The notes under the pieces are model-generated. The model did not search any database and was not told the origin of the DNA. It worked only from the letters and a program-made list of their open reading frames with translations. From an uncultured bacterium (GTDB taxonomy: Bacteria; Verrucomicrobiota; Lentisphaeria; Victivallales; UBA1829), in contig CACYZF010000001.1 in assembly GCA_902778895.1 (NCBI GenBank), positions 62,001 to 126,000 on the forward strand: a stretch of DNA of 64,000 bases. Direction: 5' to 3'. Shown piece after piece: positions 54,037-62,983 of this stretch (positions within the stretch are counted from its first letter, which is position 1; each line of letters opens with the position of its first letter). The translations under genes were made by a program, and so were the position numbers.

Positions 54037-55209
54037 TCAGGTCAATGCGTAGTACGTGGCGTTGCGGAGGCGGTGGAAGAGGTGGGAATTGTCCTGCGGG
54101 GACTGGTTCTGCGCCATGAAGAGGACGGCGATCTGATTTTTGAGGTCGAGCGTGAAGTTCGTTTCCAGCCAGCCGCCCCAGCCGAACGATCCGACGGCGT
54201 CGGTGGTGGAGGAGCACCCGCCGAAGGTCTTCATGAAGAGGAAATTGCCGTAGTTCTGGGCGGGGAGGTCCTGCCAGGTGAACGTGCGCGCCTGCCACGG
54301 GGTGAGCTGGGGGGAGATCAGGTAGTCGAATCCGGCGGCGGAGAGGAACTTGTGGCCATTGTACGTGCCGCGGTTCATGAGCATCTTCACGAACTCGGCG
54401 TAGTCGCCGATGGTGGAGACGAGGCCCGCGCCGCCGGACTCGAACGCGGTGTCCTCGCGGTAGGCGTTCAGCCCGAGGTGCCAGTCGGCGTAGTCGAAGC
54501 GCTTGCGCGTGTGGTCGCGGTGGTCGTAGGCGGTGGCTAGGCGGGCGCGTTTCACCTCGGGCACGACGAACCCGGTGTCCTTCATGCCGAGCGGGCCGAA
54601 GATCTCGTCCTGCAAATACTGCCCGAAGCGTTTCCCGGCGGCGCATTCGATGACCGCGCCCATCACATCGGCGGAGTAGCCGTAGGCCCAGCGGTCGCCG
54701 GGCTTGAACGCGAGACGGCAACCGCCGAGCCTGTTCGCGAACTCGACCGTGGAGAGCTGGACGCCCTGCTTGCGGAGGTCTTCCATCTCGCGCACGACCA
54801 GCGCGATGTCCGGCGAGCAGTCGGGATAGAGCAGCCCGGAGGTCATGTTCAGCAGGTCGGCGACGTACATCGGGCGGTCGCTGACGATTGCGAGGCCCTG
54901 TCCGTGCTCGGTGTCGTAGCGCTGGTTTGCGAATCCCGGCAGGAAACGCGCGACCATGGCGCGGGGCGACAGCATGCCGCGGTCGATGTTCATGACGGCG
55001 GCGGTCCCGGTGATCGGCTTCGACTGCGAATAGATGCGGAAGATGGTGTCGCGGGCGATCTTGCGCCCGGATTCGACGTCGGCATAGCCGCTTTCCGTGT
55101 AGAAAATCTCCTCGTCCTTGTGCAGGACCATGACGGATGCGCCGGCGTATTCGCCGCGGTCGACGGATTCGTTGAGCAGGTCGGAAAGCCGTTTGAGTTC
55201 GGGATACAT
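54037..55209 (-). CDS. Beta-lactamase-family serine hydrolase
   Basis: The 390-residue protein has the class C/esterase layout: the catalytic Ser-x-x-Lys in IYSQSKPITGTA (Ser81 to Lys84 area), YGYSADVMGAVIE as the Tyr motif, and FGWGGWLET in place of the KTG strand. No signal peptide is visible, so it acts in the cytosol, more like EstB-type esterases or D-amino-peptidases than a periplasmic beta-lactamase. GGAGA lies before the ATG. It is last in the minus-strand run; a 58-nt gap separates it from the thioesterase. Confidence 0.9.
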   Translation of the reverse strand: MYPELKRLSDLLNESVDRGEYAGASVMVLHKDEEIFYTESGYADVESGRKIARDTIFRIYSQSKPITGTAAVMNIDRGMLSPRAMVARFLPGFANQRYDTEHGQGLAIVSDRPMYVADLLNMTSGLLYPDCSPDIALVVREMEDLRKQGVQLSTVEFANRLGGCRLAFKPGDRWAYGYSADVMGAVIECAAGKRFGQYLQDEIFGPLGMKDTGFVVPEVKRARLATAYDHRDHTRKRFDYADWHLGLNAYREDTAFESGGAGLVSTIGDYAEFVKMLMNRGTYNGHKFLSAAGFDYLISPQLTPWQARTFTWQDLPAQNYGNFLFMKTFGGCSSTTDAVGSFGWGGWLETNFTLDLKNQIAVLFMAQNQSPQDNSHLFHRLRNATYYALT

Positions 55210-55267
55210 GCTGTGTCTCCTGTGGAATATGGGAAATATGTGATGATTGTCTGAACGGGACTTGAGG

Positions 55268-56098
55268 TTACTTTTCGGCGATCTCCATGGGTGCGAACGT
55301 GCCGTCGCAGGCGAAGACGTTCTTGCCGTCCGGAGTGTGCCCGACCGAACGGAAGCTGTCGCCGTTGACTTCGCCCGTGGTGACTATGGATTCGCCGAGG
55401 CGGAGCGCGAAATTGAAGTTGACGCGGATGGAGTTCACGCGGACGGGGTAACCGAGCTTGGCGGCGAGCCAGTCCTGCGCGAACATCGGGTAATGCGCGT
55501 TGTTCACGTGGTTGTTGTAGTCGATCTTGGACTGGCCGATGTCGGTGCGGACGGGGTCGGAGCCGGGCGCGGGGTCGAGTTTGCCCCAGTCCTCGAAGTA
55601 GATCGGCTTGCCGGGGTTCGAGGGGAATTTGCCGGTAACGTCGTCGGGGGAGACGGGACGCAGGTTGGCGAGCTTCAGCATGAGCCAGTAGCTGCTGGCG
55701 GTGGCGATGCGCTGCTCGGTGGCGGGATCGGAGAGCTCGAACTGGCGCATGGCGAAGAGACGGTGTACGCCGCTGGGCCAGGTCTTCAGTCGCACGGAAT
55801 CGGCGCGCGGGGGCAGGGCATCGAACTTGATCATGAGGCGGGAGAGGACCCAGGTGATGCCGAGGCGGCGCAGGTCGTGGATGCCGACGCCGAGGAGTTC
55901 GGCGTGGGCTCCGGCGATGTCCTGCATCAGGTCGAACGCCGCGCCGAGGCGGAGCCGTCCGTCCGGGCCGATGGCGTGGAGCTGGGTGGGGTATTCGCGG
56001 GTGATGCTGGCGGGCTTGCCGTCGAAATACGGGTTGCCGTTGTGGATGACGTCGGCGGAGTTTTCAGGCGTATTGAGAGGACCGGGTGCGGTGCTCAT
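55268..56098 (-). CDS. Acyl-ACP thioesterase
   Basis: The 276-residue protein is a double hotdog enzyme of the FatA/FatB-like acyl-ACP thioesterase family: GAAFDLMQDIAGAHAELLG near the N-terminus, TWVLSRLMIKF, and the second hotdog with SKIDYNNHVNNAHYPMFAQDWL, where Asn/His supply the active site. It frees fatty acids from ACP and so ends chain growth. The fab genes are elsewhere in the window (33737-37219). Its ATG overlaps the stop of the DUF302 gene. Confidence 0.9.
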   Translation of the reverse strand: MSTAPGPLNTPENSADVIHNGNPYFDGKPASITREYPTQLHAIGPDGRLRLGAAFDLMQDIAGAHAELLGVGIHDLRRLGITWVLSRLMIKFDALPPRADSVRLKTWPSGVHRLFAMRQFELSDPATEQRIATASSYWLMLKLANLRPVSPDDVTGKFPSNPGKPIYFEDWGKLDPAPGSDPVRTDIGQSKIDYNNHVNNAHYPMFAQDWLAAKLGYPVRVNSIRVNFNFALRLGESIVTTGEVNGDSFRSVGHTPDGKNVFACDGTFAPMEIAEK

Positions 56099-56664
56099 GG
56101 TTCGGTTTCCTTTCGTTGTGCTTTTTCTTTGCGGATGCCGTCTGCGAGAAGCGAGACCAGCGCCTCCTGTTCCGGGGCGATGCCGGACCGCAGGACTTTG
56201 CGCGCGTTTCCGCCGTAGATCACGCCGAGGAGCGAGGTGTTCAGCCTCGACACGACGGCGTGTCCGCTGTCAGGATCGTCTGTGATGCTGACCGTGCAGG
56301 GGATCAGGGCGGGCAGGACGAGGCCGTGGTCCGGGTCGTCCATGAGGCCGCGCGCGTGCGCGCGATTGCAGAGTTTCCAGTTGAAGAGGGCGCGTCCGTC
56401 CGAGGGCAGGGGCAGGGAGCAAGCCTCGCGCGAGGCTTTCCAACCGGATTCCTCGGGCATGGCGTTCTCGAACGCGTCGTCGAAATCGTCGGCGGTGAGG
56501 CCGGGGAATTCATAGGAGACGATGAGGTTGTGGCGGAGATAGAGAAATCCCACGCAGAACATGGCGGCGGCTCCGGCAATCGCGCCGAGGAGGAACGCCG
56601 CGAGCACGGGATTCTTTTTCCGGGATCTTTTTTGAGCTGTTTTCTGTTCGTTCAGCGGTTCCAT
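56095..56664 (-). CDS. Membrane-anchored DUF302 protein
   Basis: Start at ATG 56664, 13 nt inside the end of the kinase gene; 189 residues. A basic N-terminus (QKRSRKKNP) precedes one membrane helix (VLAAFLLGAIAGAAAMFCVG, about 20-40). The rest matches DUF302: LTADDFDDAFENA, FNWKLCNRAHARGLMDDPDHG, LIPCTVSITDD. DUF302 domains are small alpha/beta folds of unknown role. The overlap with both neighbours points to translational coupling. Confidence 0.78.
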   Translation of the reverse strand: MEPLNEQKTAQKRSRKKNPVLAAFLLGAIAGAAAMFCVGFLYLRHNLIVSYEFPGLTADDFDDAFENAMPEESGWKASREACSLPLPSDGRALFNWKLCNRAHARGLMDDPDHGLVLPALIPCTVSITDDPDSGHAVVSRLNTSLLGVIYGGNARKVLRSGIAPEQEALVSLLADGIRKEKAQRKETEP

Positions 56665-57677
56665 GAGTAGTCCTTTCCATCCAGCGCGCGCCGGATGTTT
56701 TCGAGCTGAATGCGGAAGTCGGCGGTTTCGCTGCGCCAGAACTCGCGCGTGCCCCAGTCGGGGTACTGCCTGCGGAATCCGGCGTCGCCGGACTGCACAG
56801 CGCACCAGGAGAGGAAGTGCATCATGCGCATGGCGCGGAGGGGCTCGACAAGGCGGAGCGAGGCGCGATCGAACGGACGGAAGACCTCGTAGGCGGCCAG
56901 GATCACGTCGAGCTCTCGCTTTGATTCGGAGAGCGTGCCGGGGAGCAGGAGCCAGAGGTCCTGCACAGGCGGCCCCGTGACCATGTCGTCGAAGTCGATC
57001 GCCATGAGGCCGGTGCCGGGGCGGTCGAGCACGTTTGCGCGGTGAAAATCGCCATGGATGCGGATCATGGCGTCGTCCGGCGGATAGACCGCCTCCGCGA
57101 GGTCCAATATTTCATCGCAGAGGTCGATCAGCTCCTGTTCGCAAGAGGGATCGACCGCGCCGGATTCAAAGATGCGGCGCATGGCGGCTTCGGCGAAGTT
57201 CGCGGGCGTCATGCGGAGGCGGTGAGGGGCGGCGCGGCGTTCGCCGCAGGCATGGATGCGTCCGAGCAGGGACCCGACGCGTTCGAGCGTCTCGTCCTGT
57301 TCGAGTTCGACCTCGCGGCCCCTCATGCGCGGGAAGATGGCGAAGAACACGCCGTCGAGCTCGCCGAGCGTGGAGTTGGTTTCGAGCTCGTAAGGCGGCA
57401 CGACGGGGATCTCCTCGCCGTCGCAGTCCCACAGGAACTCATGTTCCTCCAGGATCGCCTCGCGCGTCCAGCGTCCGGGACGGTAGAACTTGACCACGAG
57501 ACGTTCGCCGGTGGCGGCCTCGATCTCGTAGACGCGGTTGATGTAGCTGGGCAGGGCGGATGCCAGTCCGGTCAGACGGCACGCGAGGGCGTCCTCAAGC
57601 GCGGGCAGAAAATGCTCCGGCGTGATGCGGTCGAATCCGGCCGCACCGGATGTTTCTCTGCCCCGCGGATGGTTCAT
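56652..57677 (-). CDS. srkA: SrkA/YihE-like Ser/Thr protein kinase
   Basis: The 341-residue aminoglycoside-phosphotransferase-like kinase has the YihE start FDRITPEHFLPALEDA, INRVYEIEAATGERLVVKFYRPGRW (ATP lysine), the catalytic loop IRIHGDFHRANVL (HGDxHxxN) and the metal motif MAIDFDDMVTGPPVQDLWLL. In E. coli SrkA counters stress-induced cell death, acting with the Cpx response. A role in stress survival here is inferred. It is 22 nt after the RdgC-like gene and overlaps the DUF302 start. Confidence 0.92.
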   Translation of the reverse strand: MNHPRGRETSGAAGFDRITPEHFLPALEDALACRLTGLASALPSYINRVYEIEAATGERLVVKFYRPGRWTREAILEEHEFLWDCDGEEIPVVPPYELETNSTLGELDGVFFAIFPRMRGREVELEQDETLERVGSLLGRIHACGERRAAPHRLRMTPANFAEAAMRRIFESGAVDPSCEQELIDLCDEILDLAEAVYPPDDAMIRIHGDFHRANVLDRPGTGLMAIDFDDMVTGPPVQDLWLLLPGTLSESKRELDVILAAYEVFRPFDRASLRLVEPLRAMRMMHFLSWCAVQSGDAGFRRQYPDWGTREFWRSETADFRIQLENIRRALDGKDYSWNR

Positions 57678-57699
57678 GGGCGCATTCCTGATTTCAGAT

Positions 57700-58836
57700 T
57701 CAGAGGGATTCGCGGTCGGCGACCCACTGGCGCATCGCCTTTTCGGTGGCGATGTTCTTGCCGTTCATGACGGCCGCGGCGAATTTCTTGAAGTAGGTAT
57801 TGAAGACAGTGTGGAGGATATTCAGGTTGGAGACGCGTTCCTCGAAGGCGGATTCGCGTTCCATCTCCTCGCCGGTCGGGAGCTTCACGGAGCCGAAGGT
57901 GAACGCGTCGGCGTCGAACGTGAACGACCACTTGTCGACCTCGGCGTCGCCGCCTTCGCGGGCGAAGGAGACGCGCGCCTTGCGGAGCTTCTTGCCGCTG
58001 GAAAGGGCTGCCTTCGCCTCGCCGGAGGCAAGGGGGTTGCCGCGCTTGACGACGCTTTCGCCGGAACCGGCCAGATCGGGATCCTTGGTCTTGCCCGGGG
58101 AATACGCGAGCGTGAGGGGACCTTCGATTGCGAGTTCGAACTTGCCGAGGTCGCCGACGGAGCATGCGCCGCCGTTCACTTCGGCCTCGTACCAGAGCCA
58201 GGTCAGGAAATCGCGTCCGGGCTGGGGTTCGTCCATGCCGGAAGCGAGATTGGTGAGCGTGAGCGGGGGCAGGTCGGTCTCGTTCTTCTTCAGAAGCGTG
58301 ACCATGAGCTCGTCGACGGAGATCGGCACGGGCTCTACGTCCAGTCCGAGCGCACGGGTGAACTCCTGCACGAAGACGTCGAACTTCGCGAGCGAGGCCG
58401 CGCCGAAATACAGCACGTTCGCGGTGGTGTCGACCACGAACGGTGTGGCGGAGATCGTGGGGACCATCTTCGGCATCAGGGATTCGATCGCCGCTTCCTT
58501 GATCATCTTCTTTTCCTTGCGCGGGACGAAAAGGCAGTCGTTCGCCTGCATGTATGCGAGCTCGTCGCGGCGGCAGACTGCGTTCAGCAGCTGGGACGGG
58601 ACCTTGCGTTCGGTCTTGCGGAGGTTCAGATACGGGAATCCGCCGCACATGGAGGTGGTATCGTCGATCTTGCTTTCGAGCAGATGGCGTCCGCTGACCC
58701 AGCCGAGCACGGGCTCGTCCTTCACATCGTCAAGCTTCCCGGCGGAATGCTTTGCGAAGAGTTCCAGATAATTCTCCGGCATCGGGTTGCGGAGCGGGCA
58801 GATCATGAGGGAGATGCTTCCGGTTTCAAAAGACAT
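57700..58836 (-). CDS. rdgC: RdgC-like recombination-associated protein
   Basis: The 378-residue protein is assigned from a loose RdgC pattern: GWVSGRHLLE near residue 47, LNLRKTERKVPSQLLNAVCRRDE, PRKEKKMIKEAAIESLMPKMVPTISATPFVVD (the KxxLLP block before the central strand), and VNLLYF-like strands after it. RdgC is a ring-shaped DNA-binding protein that limits RecA. The C-terminal half (DEAELK-like region, KWSFTFDADAFTFGSVKLP) is more divergent. Identity is probable rather than proved; the promoter at 58909 fits. Confidence 0.68.
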   Translation of the reverse strand: MSFETGSISLMICPLRNPMPENYLELFAKHSAGKLDDVKDEPVLGWVSGRHLLESKIDDTTSMCGGFPYLNLRKTERKVPSQLLNAVCRRDELAYMQANDCLFVPRKEKKMIKEAAIESLMPKMVPTISATPFVVDTTANVLYFGAASLAKFDVFVQEFTRALGLDVEPVPISVDELMVTLLKKNETDLPPLTLTNLASGMDEPQPGRDFLTWLWYEAEVNGGACSVGDLGKFELAIEGPLTLAYSPGKTKDPDLAGSGESVVKRGNPLASGEAKAALSSGKKLRKARVSFAREGGDAEVDKWSFTFDADAFTFGSVKLPTGEEMERESAFEERVSNLNILHTVFNTYFKKFAAAVMNGKNIATEKAMRQWVADRESL

Positions 58837-58908
58837 AATAGGATCCTTTCAGAATGTATGACCGGGCGGGATGATGGTCCCGCCGACAGGTGAAAAAACA
58901 ATTCATTT

Positions 58909-58937
58909 ACTGTATCACGGAAAGGCTTTTTTCGCAA
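58909..58937 (-). promoter_or_regulatory. Promoter of the rdgC-srkA-DUF302-thioesterase-hydrolase run
   Basis: Minus strand TTGCGA (58937-58932), 17-nt spacer, TACAGT (58914-58909). No strong terminator interrupts the five genes that follow, so they may be one operon. Confidence 0.7.
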
Positions 58938-59039
58938 GTCCCGGACCGTTTTTTATTCAAAAAAAAAGACAATGGATGCCATGGCGGGACCGGGACGGAA
59001 AAACTCGCGGAAGAAATCGAAACGGGAATGTTCCTGATG

Positions 59040-59071
59040 CCGATGCCGGGAATGATGTCCCGGATCATCGG
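59040..59071. other. Strong hairpin after the ankyrin gene
   Basis: CCGATG (59040-59045) pairs with CATCGG (59066-59071) and CCGGGA (59046-59051) pairs with TCCCGG (59058-59063), with a two-base bulge. It lies 11 nt past the stop of the minus-strand gene. No T-run follows, so it is either a weak terminator or an mRNA 3' stabiliser. Confidence 0.6.
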
Positions 59072-59081
59072 TCATATCCTT

Positions 59082-60476
59082 TTAATGCAATTGTTTCGCG
59101 CCGTTTTCGATCATGAATATGCGGAGTTCATGGTTTCCTCTGGCGAAGAAAAGCGGAGTGCGTCCGGCGTTATTCAGTTCATTGATGTTAAGCCCCTTCG
59201 CGAGGAGGTACTTAATCACGTCGATACTGTTGCCGTCTGCGGCATAGTGCATGGCGCTCCAGCCGCGCACGTCCTTTGCCGTGTAGTCCATCTTTTTGCT
59301 GACCAGGTACTTGATGACATCCAGCCTGTTTTTTCTTGCCGCATAATGAAGCGCAGTGGCGCCAAAATCATCTCTGTCCTGGATGTCGGCACCGTGTTCC
59401 GCGAGATACTTGACAGTTTCAAGGTTGCCGTTCTCCGCAGCGAAATGAAGGGCGGTTCTGCTGAAGACGGTATCCTGCGCCTTGATGTCCGCACCGTTTT
59501 CGAGCAGATACTGAACAATGGCGATATCGCCGTTCTGAGCGGCGAAATGGAGCGCCGTCATGCCGTCTGTATTGGCTGCGTCACTGACGTCCCTGGGAAG
59601 GAGTTCGAGGGGAATATTGTCGATGTTTTCGAGGACCTGAACCTCCTTCTTTTTTTGGGACAAAGGTTTTGAGTCGTCGATGGCATCCGCATAGCGTTCC
59701 CCGCCGTCATCGTCTTCATCCTCTTCTTCCCACTCGTCCTTGCCCTCCTCTTCAATCTCTTCCTGAAGGGATTCCGGCGTTTTCAGACCGAGAGCTTTTT
59801 TCAGTGCGATGATATGCTCTTCGTCGGAGTCGTAATAGAGTTTATCCTGACGGCGGCGCTGTGCTTTGAGGTTTTCGACGAGCGCCCAGTTGATGGCTTT
59901 GATGCTGGCTCCGTGTTCGACAAGGAACTTGACCTCTTCCACGCCGGAATATTTGGCTGCGAAGTGGAGCGGAGTTTCCTTCTTTTTCGTGAGCTTGTTC
60001 GGATCGCTGCCGAACTTGAGCAGGGATTCCACAAGTTTTTCGTTTCCGCTCATGGCGGCATAATGAATGGCGATACGGCCTTCCTTGTCGGGGAGGTTGA
60101 CTTCCGCCCCGCGCTTAATGAGATCCTCGGCAAACTCAAGTTTCCCATCGTGGCAGACGGTATGCAGGAGCGTCATTCCGTCCGCTTGTTTGATCCCGTA
60201 GTCGGCATTGCGGTCGAAAAGCCAGGTCGCTTCATCGAAGAACCCGTTCGTGGCGAGATACCAGGTGAACGCATCCGGACAGAAGGTGCAATCGACTTTG
60301 CCGTCGGATTCCTTTTCCGCGGCAATGACGGCGCGGAGCTCCGCCACTTCCGTTTCGCCGAAAGCTTTATGTTTTGCAATCATGTCGAACCTGTCCTGCA
60401 GAGTCGGCTGCGGGTCAGCCGCGAAGAGAAGCGATGCTGTGAACAGGATACAGACCGAAAGGAAGGTTTTATGCAT
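59082..60476 (-). CDS. Exported ankyrin-repeat protein
   Basis: ATG 60476 follows GGAG by eight nt and gives a clear signal peptide (FLSVCILFTASLLFAADP); 464 residues in all. Ankyrin repeats run from about 100 to 190 (GMTLLHTVCHDGKLEFAEDLIKRGAEVN, IAIHYAAMSGNEKLVESLLKFGSDPN, TPLHFAAKYSGVEEVKFLVEHGASI) and from about 310 to 450 (TALHFAAQNGDIAIVQYLLENGADI and three more). A very acidic spacer (EEEGKDEWEEEDEDDDGGE) divides them. It sits in the periplasm or is secreted; ankyrins mediate protein contacts and the partner is unknown. Confidence 0.93.
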   Translation of the reverse strand: MHKTFLSVCILFTASLLFAADPQPTLQDRFDMIAKHKAFGETEVAELRAVIAAEKESDGKVDCTFCPDAFTWYLATNGFFDEATWLFDRNADYGIKQADGMTLLHTVCHDGKLEFAEDLIKRGAEVNLPDKEGRIAIHYAAMSGNEKLVESLLKFGSDPNKLTKKKETPLHFAAKYSGVEEVKFLVEHGASIKAINWALVENLKAQRRRQDKLYYDSDEEHIIALKKALGLKTPESLQEEIEEEGKDEWEEEDEDDDGGERYADAIDDSKPLSQKKKEVQVLENIDNIPLELLPRDVSDAANTDGMTALHFAAQNGDIAIVQYLLENGADIKAQDTVFSRTALHFAAENGNLETVKYLAEHGADIQDRDDFGATALHYAARKNRLDVIKYLVSKKMDYTAKDVRGWSAMHYAADGNSIDVIKYLLAKGLNINELNNAGRTPLFFARGNHELRIFMIENGAKQLH

Positions 60477-60516
60477 ATTCAACACTCCACTATGATTCCG
60501 GAAAAAAACACAGTAT

Positions 60517-60545
60517 ATTATACATCGTAATAAAAGAAAAGTCAA
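60517..60545 (-). promoter_or_regulatory. Near-consensus promoter of the ankyrin gene
   Basis: Minus strand TTGACT (60545-60540), 17-nt spacer, TATAAT (60522-60517). It is among the best matches in the window. Confidence 0.92.
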
Positions 60546-60693
60546 GCGTGAATCGGAAACTTCTACTGTTTCAGGGGAAAAATCCTTTGTTTTTTGCGGC
60601 GGCCCGGAGCCGGACGGACGGTACGGGAGACGCGGGCATGGGCCCGAACAGCAGTTCCGCGAATATTTCCCCGACTTTTGCAGGGGAGCGACC
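60546..60693. other. Intergenic region between the ankyrin and SurA-like promoters
   Basis: About 150 GC-rich bases between two divergent promoters. I see no coding frame with a ribosome site. It includes GCCGGACGGAC (60609-60619), also found at 14170-14180, which may be chance. Confidence 0.5.
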
Positions 60694-60721
60694 TTGACTT
60701 TTCGTGAATATGCATTAAATT
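60694..60721 (+). promoter_or_regulatory. Promoter of the SurA/PpiD-like gene
   Basis: TTGACT (60694-60699), 16-nt spacer, TAAATT (60716-60721). AGAGGT follows before the ATG at 60777. Confidence 0.72.
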
Positions 60722-60776
60722 AATGTTTTGTATTTTCATCTGAAACAAATCGCACCAATTAGAGGTCACGCAACCC

Positions 60777-62429
60777 ATGATCATTCAGAAAATGAACAAC
60801 GTGCTGGTGAAGCACGGAAAAGTCACTTTTGCCATTTTTACCGCGGTCATCATCGTCTCGTTTGTGTGGTTCTTCACACCGGGCGTGGACGGATCGCTGC
60901 TGTTCGGCGGGAACGTCGGCATGAGCTCCCAGTACGGGGCCGTGCTCGGACAGAAGGTCACCTACGGCGACGTGAGCAATGCGCGCCAGGTCGTTTCGAT
61001 GGTCCGTGCCGCCTCCTATGGTTCTGCTCCGCACCGTGTTTCGTCTCCGGATGAGGATGCCTCGTTCCAGGCCGCGCTCCTGATCAAGGCCGCCGATGTC
61101 CTGAATATCCAGGCGAGTGACAAGGAAGTCGCCGATCTGATCCAGAGTCTGCCTGCGTTCATGAACGAGGACGGCACGTTCTCGCAGGAACGCTACCTTA
61201 AATACAAAAACGACTATCTGGCTCCCTCCGGACTCGGATTCGCCGACCTCGAAGAGGCGGTCCGCACCATGATCCGCATGCAGAAGGTCCCGATGCTGAC
61301 GTCCACGAACGTGATCGTGACGGACGACGAGGCGAAAACGGGGATCGAAAACCTGCTTCAGAAGATCACGTACCACATGGTCACGTTCGACCACGAGGCA
61401 TTCGAGGATCAGGTGAGGCTCGAAGACGTCGAGATCAGGGATTTCTACGCGGCCAATCCGAACCTCTTCCTGAGCGAACCGGAATCCGACGGCCTGCTTG
61501 CGTTCGTCGCCTACACCGTGAAGAAGAATGAGCTCACGGACGACCAGATCAAGGATTACTACGAGGCCAACAAGGCCATCTTCACCAAGGCGGACGGTAC
61601 GGAACAGGCGTTCGACGACGTGAAGGACGATATCCGCAAGGAGCTTGAGACCGTGGTCGAACGCGATGCCGCGGAAGCCGCCGGCCGTGCGTTCAACAAG
61701 TCGTTCCGCGAAGCCATCCGTGCGGACAAGGAAGCCTTCCAGGCCGATCCGCAGAAGCTCTTCCGCGAAGAGGCGGAAAAGGCCGGTCTGAAGATCTCCG
61801 AGATCAAGAACCTCACCGCCCAGACCGCGACCGACGAAGACCTCCATATCGACAGCAACCTCATTCATGCCGTCACGGAGCTGAAGAATGTCGGTTCCTA
61901 CACCAATCTCCAGTTCGGCGAACACGGCGTGTCCATGTTCCTGATGACCGCCCGCCGTCCCGCCGTGGTCCAGCCGTTCGAGGATGTGAAGGAAGTCGCG
62001 CAGAAACGTCTTCTCGCCCAGCGTGAATACGCCCTGGCGGACGAGGCGGCTTCCCAGCTCGCTCTGAAGGCCCTGGATCTGAAGAGCGCCTCCGAGATCG
62101 AAGAACTCGTGAAGTCCCTGAAGGGCACCTGGCACGCCGAGGCCACGCGGACCCGTTTCGAGATCGAGGCTAATCCCTATCTGCCGTGCACGAACGAGAT
62201 CCTCACCACTGACGTCGGCAGGCTTTCTTCCCCGGACAAGACGTTCGGTGACCCCGCGTTCATCTTCGTGACCGCGCACACGCCCGCCACGGCGGAAGAG
62301 ATTGAAGAAAAGAAAGAGACGCTCCTCCGCGAGCTGAAATACCGCAAGCAGGAAGTCGTGAGCCGCGGCCTTCAGGGCTGGGTCGTCGAATCCGCCACGG
62401 TCGTCAACCGCGGCCGGAACCGGGAATAA
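60777..62429 (+). CDS. SurA/PpiD-like membrane-anchored periplasmic chaperone
   Basis: The 550-residue protein has one N-terminal helix (FAIFTAVIIVSFVWFFTPG, about 17-36) and a large periplasmic part. The SurA N-terminal pattern follows: an exposed VLGQKVTYGDVSNAR, helical bundles with LIQSLPAFMNEDGTFSQERYLKYKNDYL, and LEEAVRTMIRMQKV. This is typical of PpiD and SurA_N_3 proteins. The prolyl isomerase (rotamase) domain is not clearly recognised, so it may be chaperone-only. It probably helps outer-membrane protein folding, as with the Skp homologue at 49694. Confidence 0.85.
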   Translation: MIIQKMNNVLVKHGKVTFAIFTAVIIVSFVWFFTPGVDGSLLFGGNVGMSSQYGAVLGQKVTYGDVSNARQVVSMVRAASYGSAPHRVSSPDEDASFQAALLIKAADVLNIQASDKEVADLIQSLPAFMNEDGTFSQERYLKYKNDYLAPSGLGFADLEEAVRTMIRMQKVPMLTSTNVIVTDDEAKTGIENLLQKITYHMVTFDHEAFEDQVRLEDVEIRDFYAANPNLFLSEPESDGLLAFVAYTVKKNELTDDQIKDYYEANKAIFTKADGTEQAFDDVKDDIRKELETVVERDAAEAAGRAFNKSFREAIRADKEAFQADPQKLFREEAEKAGLKISEIKNLTAQTATDEDLHIDSNLIHAVTELKNVGSYTNLQFGEHGVSMFLMTARRPAVVQPFEDVKEVAQKRLLAQREYALADEAASQLALKALDLKSASEIEELVKSLKGTWHAEATRTRFEIEANPYLPCTNEILTTDVGRLSSPDKTFGDPAFIFVTAHTPATAEEIEEKKETLLRELKYRKQEVVSRGLQGWVVESATVVNRGRNRE

Positions 62430-62471
62430 TCCAACATCGTTTTCCGCAGCAGCAAAGGAGACACGGATCCC

Positions 62472-62963
62472 ATGAAAGACATGCGAATCGGAATCGGCTA
62501 CGACGTTCACCGTATGGCGCCGGAACGCGATTTGATGCTCTGCACCTGCCATATCCCGAACGAGACCGGACTCGATGGACACAGCGACGCCGACGCCCCT
62601 GTCCACGCCCTGATCGACGCGCTGTTCGGCGCGCTCGCGCTCGGCGATATCGGGCAGCATTACCCGGACGACGATCCGCAGTACCTCGGCGCATCCGGCG
62701 AATTTCTGCTCAGAAAGACGCTTGCCCTGCCTGAATTTCAAGGATGGCGGATCGGCAACGCCGACATCACGATCATCGCGCAGAAACCGAAACTCGCCCC
62801 GTATGTCCCGAAGATGAGGGAAGCCCTGGCCGAGGTTCTCGGTATTGGCGCCGACCATGTCTCCATCAAAGCGAAAACCGCCGAGGGACTGGATTCCGTC
62901 GGACATTGCCAGGCAATCGAGGCACATGCCGCCGTGATCCTCTTCCCAAAGGAAGAAGACTGA
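62472..62963 (+). CDS. ispF: 2-C-methyl-D-erythritol 2,4-cyclodiphosphate synthase
   Basis: The 163-residue protein has the IspF signatures: RIGIGYDVHRM with metal Asp and His, GLDGHSDADAPVHALIDAL with the second metal His, the phosphate-site DIGQHYPDDDP and NADITIIAQKPK. It closes the cyclic diphosphate in the non-mevalonate isoprenoid pathway. It follows the chaperone gene by 42 nt with no terminator seen, so they may be co-transcribed. ispD is not in the window. Confidence 0.97.
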   Translation: MKDMRIGIGYDVHRMAPERDLMLCTCHIPNETGLDGHSDADAPVHALIDALFGALALGDIGQHYPDDDPQYLGASGEFLLRKTLALPEFQGWRIGNADITIIAQKPKLAPYVPKMREALAEVLGIGADHVSIKAKTAEGLDSVGHCQAIEAHAAVILFPKEED

Positions 62964-62983
62964 TACAGGAAAGGGCCGCCGTT

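Noticed and set aside
53928..54119. Frame overlapping the antitoxin-like stop (ATG at 53928)
   Set aside because: Composition is Arg/Cys/Ser-rich, it crosses an inverted repeat and runs antisense into the serine hydrolase; no toxin motif seen.
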